64,000 nucleotides of DNA from Trichococcus shcherbakoviae (lineage in GTDB: Bacteria > Bacillota > Bacilli > Lactobacillales > Aerococcaceae). The notes beneath the pieces were generated by a model that saw nothing but the letters and a program-made list of their open reading frames with translations, had not been told where the DNA came from and ran no database searches. Made by a program: the position numbers and the translations under genes. The first letter of the stretch is position 1, and each line of letters opens with the position of its first letter. Shown here piece by piece: positions 62,524 through 64,000 of this stretch. Location: contig NZ_OY762653.1 of the NCBI RefSeq assembly GCF_963666195.1, forward strand, positions 2,406,501-2,470,500, read 5' to 3'.

Positions 62524-64000
62524 CGGATCAACCGGGTCGATAGGGTCAGTCGGGTCGATAGGGTCAGTCGGGTCGATAGGATCAACCGGGTCGATAGGAT
62601 CAACCGGGTCGATAGGATCAACCGGGTCGATAGGATCAACCGGGTCGATAGGATCAACCGGGTCGATAGGATCAACCGGGTCGATAGGATCAGTCGGGTC
62701 GATAGGATCAACCGGGTGATAGGATCAACCGGGTCGATAGGATCAACCGGGTCGATAGGATCAACCGGGTCGATAGGGTCAGTCGGAATCACCGGATCTT
62801 GGGAATCCGAAGGGTCGGAGCCTGTGAATAAGCCGATGCTGTATTCGTTGTTGTTCCAGTTGTATCCGTCAGTAGCATAGTAGTAACCGGTTCCTGCTGC
62901 AACATAGGAGATATGGTGCATCGCATCGCCGTTCCACTCGTCATTGTATTGCGAGATGACGGCATTGCTTCTTCTGGTTACGGTGACAGTAGTCGTTGAC
63001 AAGTTGGACAGTTCGTACCAGTCTGTGTATTCTCCGTAAATATTGTTGGATTTCGGAGTGACTTCGACCGGAATGATGACTGAATTTTCGTAGATGAAGG
63101 CATTGCCTGCATTACGGAGTCCGCCTTCCGTTGATGTTTCAGGAAGGAGCTGGCTGCTGGAATGCAGTACCCAGCTGCTGTTGCGCCAATCCCCGGAAGT
63201 ATTGTAGTAAAGCGATAGGCTGTTGTAAGGCAATTCGGAAACGGTCATGTACCAGATGTTGTCCATCGAGAAGACCAATGGATCGACGAAATTGCCGGAT
63301 AACAGTGTGCCGTACAGTTCCCATTCGAGCGGGAAGGAGGATGCTTGATAAACATTGACATCGCCGGCACGGTCAGGGACCATATAGTAGGTGTCTTCAT
63401 ATTCCATCACGTAAGGGGATGCGGCTCTTGTTCCGTTGGTTTCTTCGCCAAGGACGATCTGTGTGTAGGCCCAGTTGATCATATCTGTGCTGTAGGCATG
63501 TCCGATTTCATCGGCTGTGGCTTGCGTAGCCGGATTGTATCCGAGGATGACGTCGAAGAACATGTGGTAAACGCCGTCTTCGAAGACGATGTACGGTTCC
63601 GCAACGCCGAGCTGTCCGGTTCGGTCGGTCACAATATCTTTTGTAATGATTGGATTGGTAATCCCCGAAGTCGGATCTAATCCTGTTAATTCGCTCACGC
63701 TCGTCAAAGCTGCAACGGCAGCGATTGCTTCTTCAACAGCAACTTCTGCTGAAATAGGATCCTTAGTTTCTAGTTGAGTTTCTGAAGGATTTTCCGTGTC
63801 AGTTTCAACAGAGGGCATCATTTGGTTTTCAACCGGATCAGTATTTAGTGGGGGTATTTCGGTTGCTGGGACTTCAGTAATCAAAGGCGTTTGGGTTTCC
63901 ATTGTTGCAAGGGCCGGGAGCTCATCTATGGGAACTGTTTCTCCAAAGGTAGCTTCAGGTACAAGTAATTGTGTAGCTTGTGTTGGCTCTTCTGTTGATG
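62454..64000 (-). CDS. Giant beta-propeller protein, 5' part (start outside the window, frame-broken)
   Basis: The frame is open from the right edge of the window, so signal peptide and start lie beyond 64000. A Thr/Pro/Glu-rich stretch (QLLVPEATFGETVPIDEL, ITEVPATEIPPL) comes first. One propeller domain follows (copy 1, about 62830-63660), then a linker DPIDPVDPIDPV. At 62717 one base is missing and the frame turns into repeated TRLILS, ending at 62454. Copy 1 and copy 2 are nearly identical in DNA. A secreted, polysaccharide-associated role is likely from context; the exact ligand or enzyme activity is unknown. Confidence 0.75.
   Translation of the reverse strand, partial: STEEPTQATQLLVPEATFGETVPIDELPALATMETQTPLITEVPATEIPPLNTDPVENQMMPSVETDTENPSETQLETKDPISAEVAVEEAIAAVAALTSVSELTGLDPTSGITNPIITKDIVTDRTGQLGVAEPYIVFEDGVYHMFFDVILGYNPATQATADEIGHAYSTDMINWAYTQIVLGEETNGTRAASPYVMEYEDTYYMVPDRAGDVNVYQASSFPLEWELYGTLLSGNFVDPLVFSMDNIWYMTVSELPYNSLSLYYNTSGDWRNSSWVLHSSSQLLPETSTEGGLRNAGNAFIYENSVIIPVEVTPKSNNIYGEYTDWYELSNLSTTTVTVTRRSNAVISQYNDEWNGDAMHHISYVAAGTGYYYATDGYNWNNNEYSIGLFTGSDPSDSQDPVIPTDPIDPVDPIDPVDPIDPVDPITRLILSTRLILSTRLILSTRLILSTRLILSTRLILSTRLILSTRLILSTRLTLSTRLTLSTRLIRWIRLQFQPYRWTCLQSQVLKIR
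62521..62788. repeat. 18-bp tandem repeat encoding a DPIDPV linker, about 15 units
   Basis: Unit GGTCGATAGGATCAACCG on the plus strand, coding DP(V/T)DPI on the minus strand. Units vary only at AAC/AGT and A/G positions. The unit at 62711-62728 lacks one C (CCGGGTGATAGG instead of CCGGGTCGATAGG), which breaks the minus-strand frame. Confidence 0.95.

Noticed and set aside
62521-62788. 18-bp tandem repeats as a CRISPR array
   Set aside because: The units are directly adjacent with no unique spacers and encode a protein linker.
62152-62880. Open plus-strand frames through the 18-bp repeats (Gly-Ser-Ile-Gly-Ser-Thr and Arg-Val-Asp-Arg repeats)
   Set aside because: They are antisense shadows caused by the stop-free repeat; the minus strand carries the conserved domains.

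Overview
The window suggests a low-to-mid GC Gram-positive bacterium of the Lactobacillales. Supporting signs are strong AGGAGG-type ribosome sites, a CpsB/CapC-type PHP phosphatase with a BY-kinase, an LCP protein, PRD/PTS regulation and many cre-like sites. The abundance of CTCCGG/CCGGAG hairpin repeats makes me think of Trichococcus or a close Carnobacteriaceae relative, but that is an impression and no 16S gene is present to test it.

Region 1 (1-13940) is an AT-rich exopolysaccharide/capsule locus: glycosyltransferases, an EpsG-type polymerase, a hexapeptide acyltransferase, WecB epimerase, a pyruvyl transferase, a Wzx flippase and a DUF115-like protein. After a decayed IS1634-type transposase comes a three-gene cassette: CMP-Kdo-synthetase-like KdsB, a DRE-TIM aldolase with a DUF115-like tail, and a KdgK-like sugar kinase. 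Together these suggest a CMP-activated ulosonic-acid-type sugar, which is unexpected in a Gram-positive. Base composition jumps at galU (14128).

Region 2 (15055-27455) holds three tandem paralogous small proteins of unknown function, each preceded by a cre-like box. It also has a trypsin-fold protein lacking the expected catalytic histidine, arrays of hairpin repeats, and a GPH sugar symporter with an MBL-fold hydrolase and an AraC regulator. A 985-residue SIR2 protein closely resembling the phage-defence NADase DSR2 follows.

Region 3 (27456-33271) has a GT28-like glycosyltransferase, an intact IS1634-family element flanked by a 379-bp perfect direct repeat, and an EpsC/CapD-type sugar dehydratase. 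The repeat boundary lies inside a 46-bp element that recurs upstream of the wzz operon at 49.4 kb.

Region 4 (33272-49243) has a PRD regulator and a galactitol-type PTS operon with a class II aldolase, an archaeal-like triose-phosphate isomerase and YjbQ. It also has an IS3 element, two paralogous NERD-domain proteins around an XRE regulator with a palindromic operator, an EAL protein, a VanZ protein and methionine aminopeptidase. The gaps are filled by tandem ~185-194-bp units made of consecutive hairpins.

Region 5 (49394-64000) is a second polysaccharide locus: Wzz, BY-kinase, PHP phosphatase, LCP, three glycosyltransferases, Wzx and an HtrL/YibB-family protein. It ends at a convergent giant extracellular-type gene that runs off the window. 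That gene has four tandem beta-propeller-like domains and an 18-bp repeat linker, and a single missing base in the linker breaks the frame. No tRNA, rRNA or CRISPR array was found.
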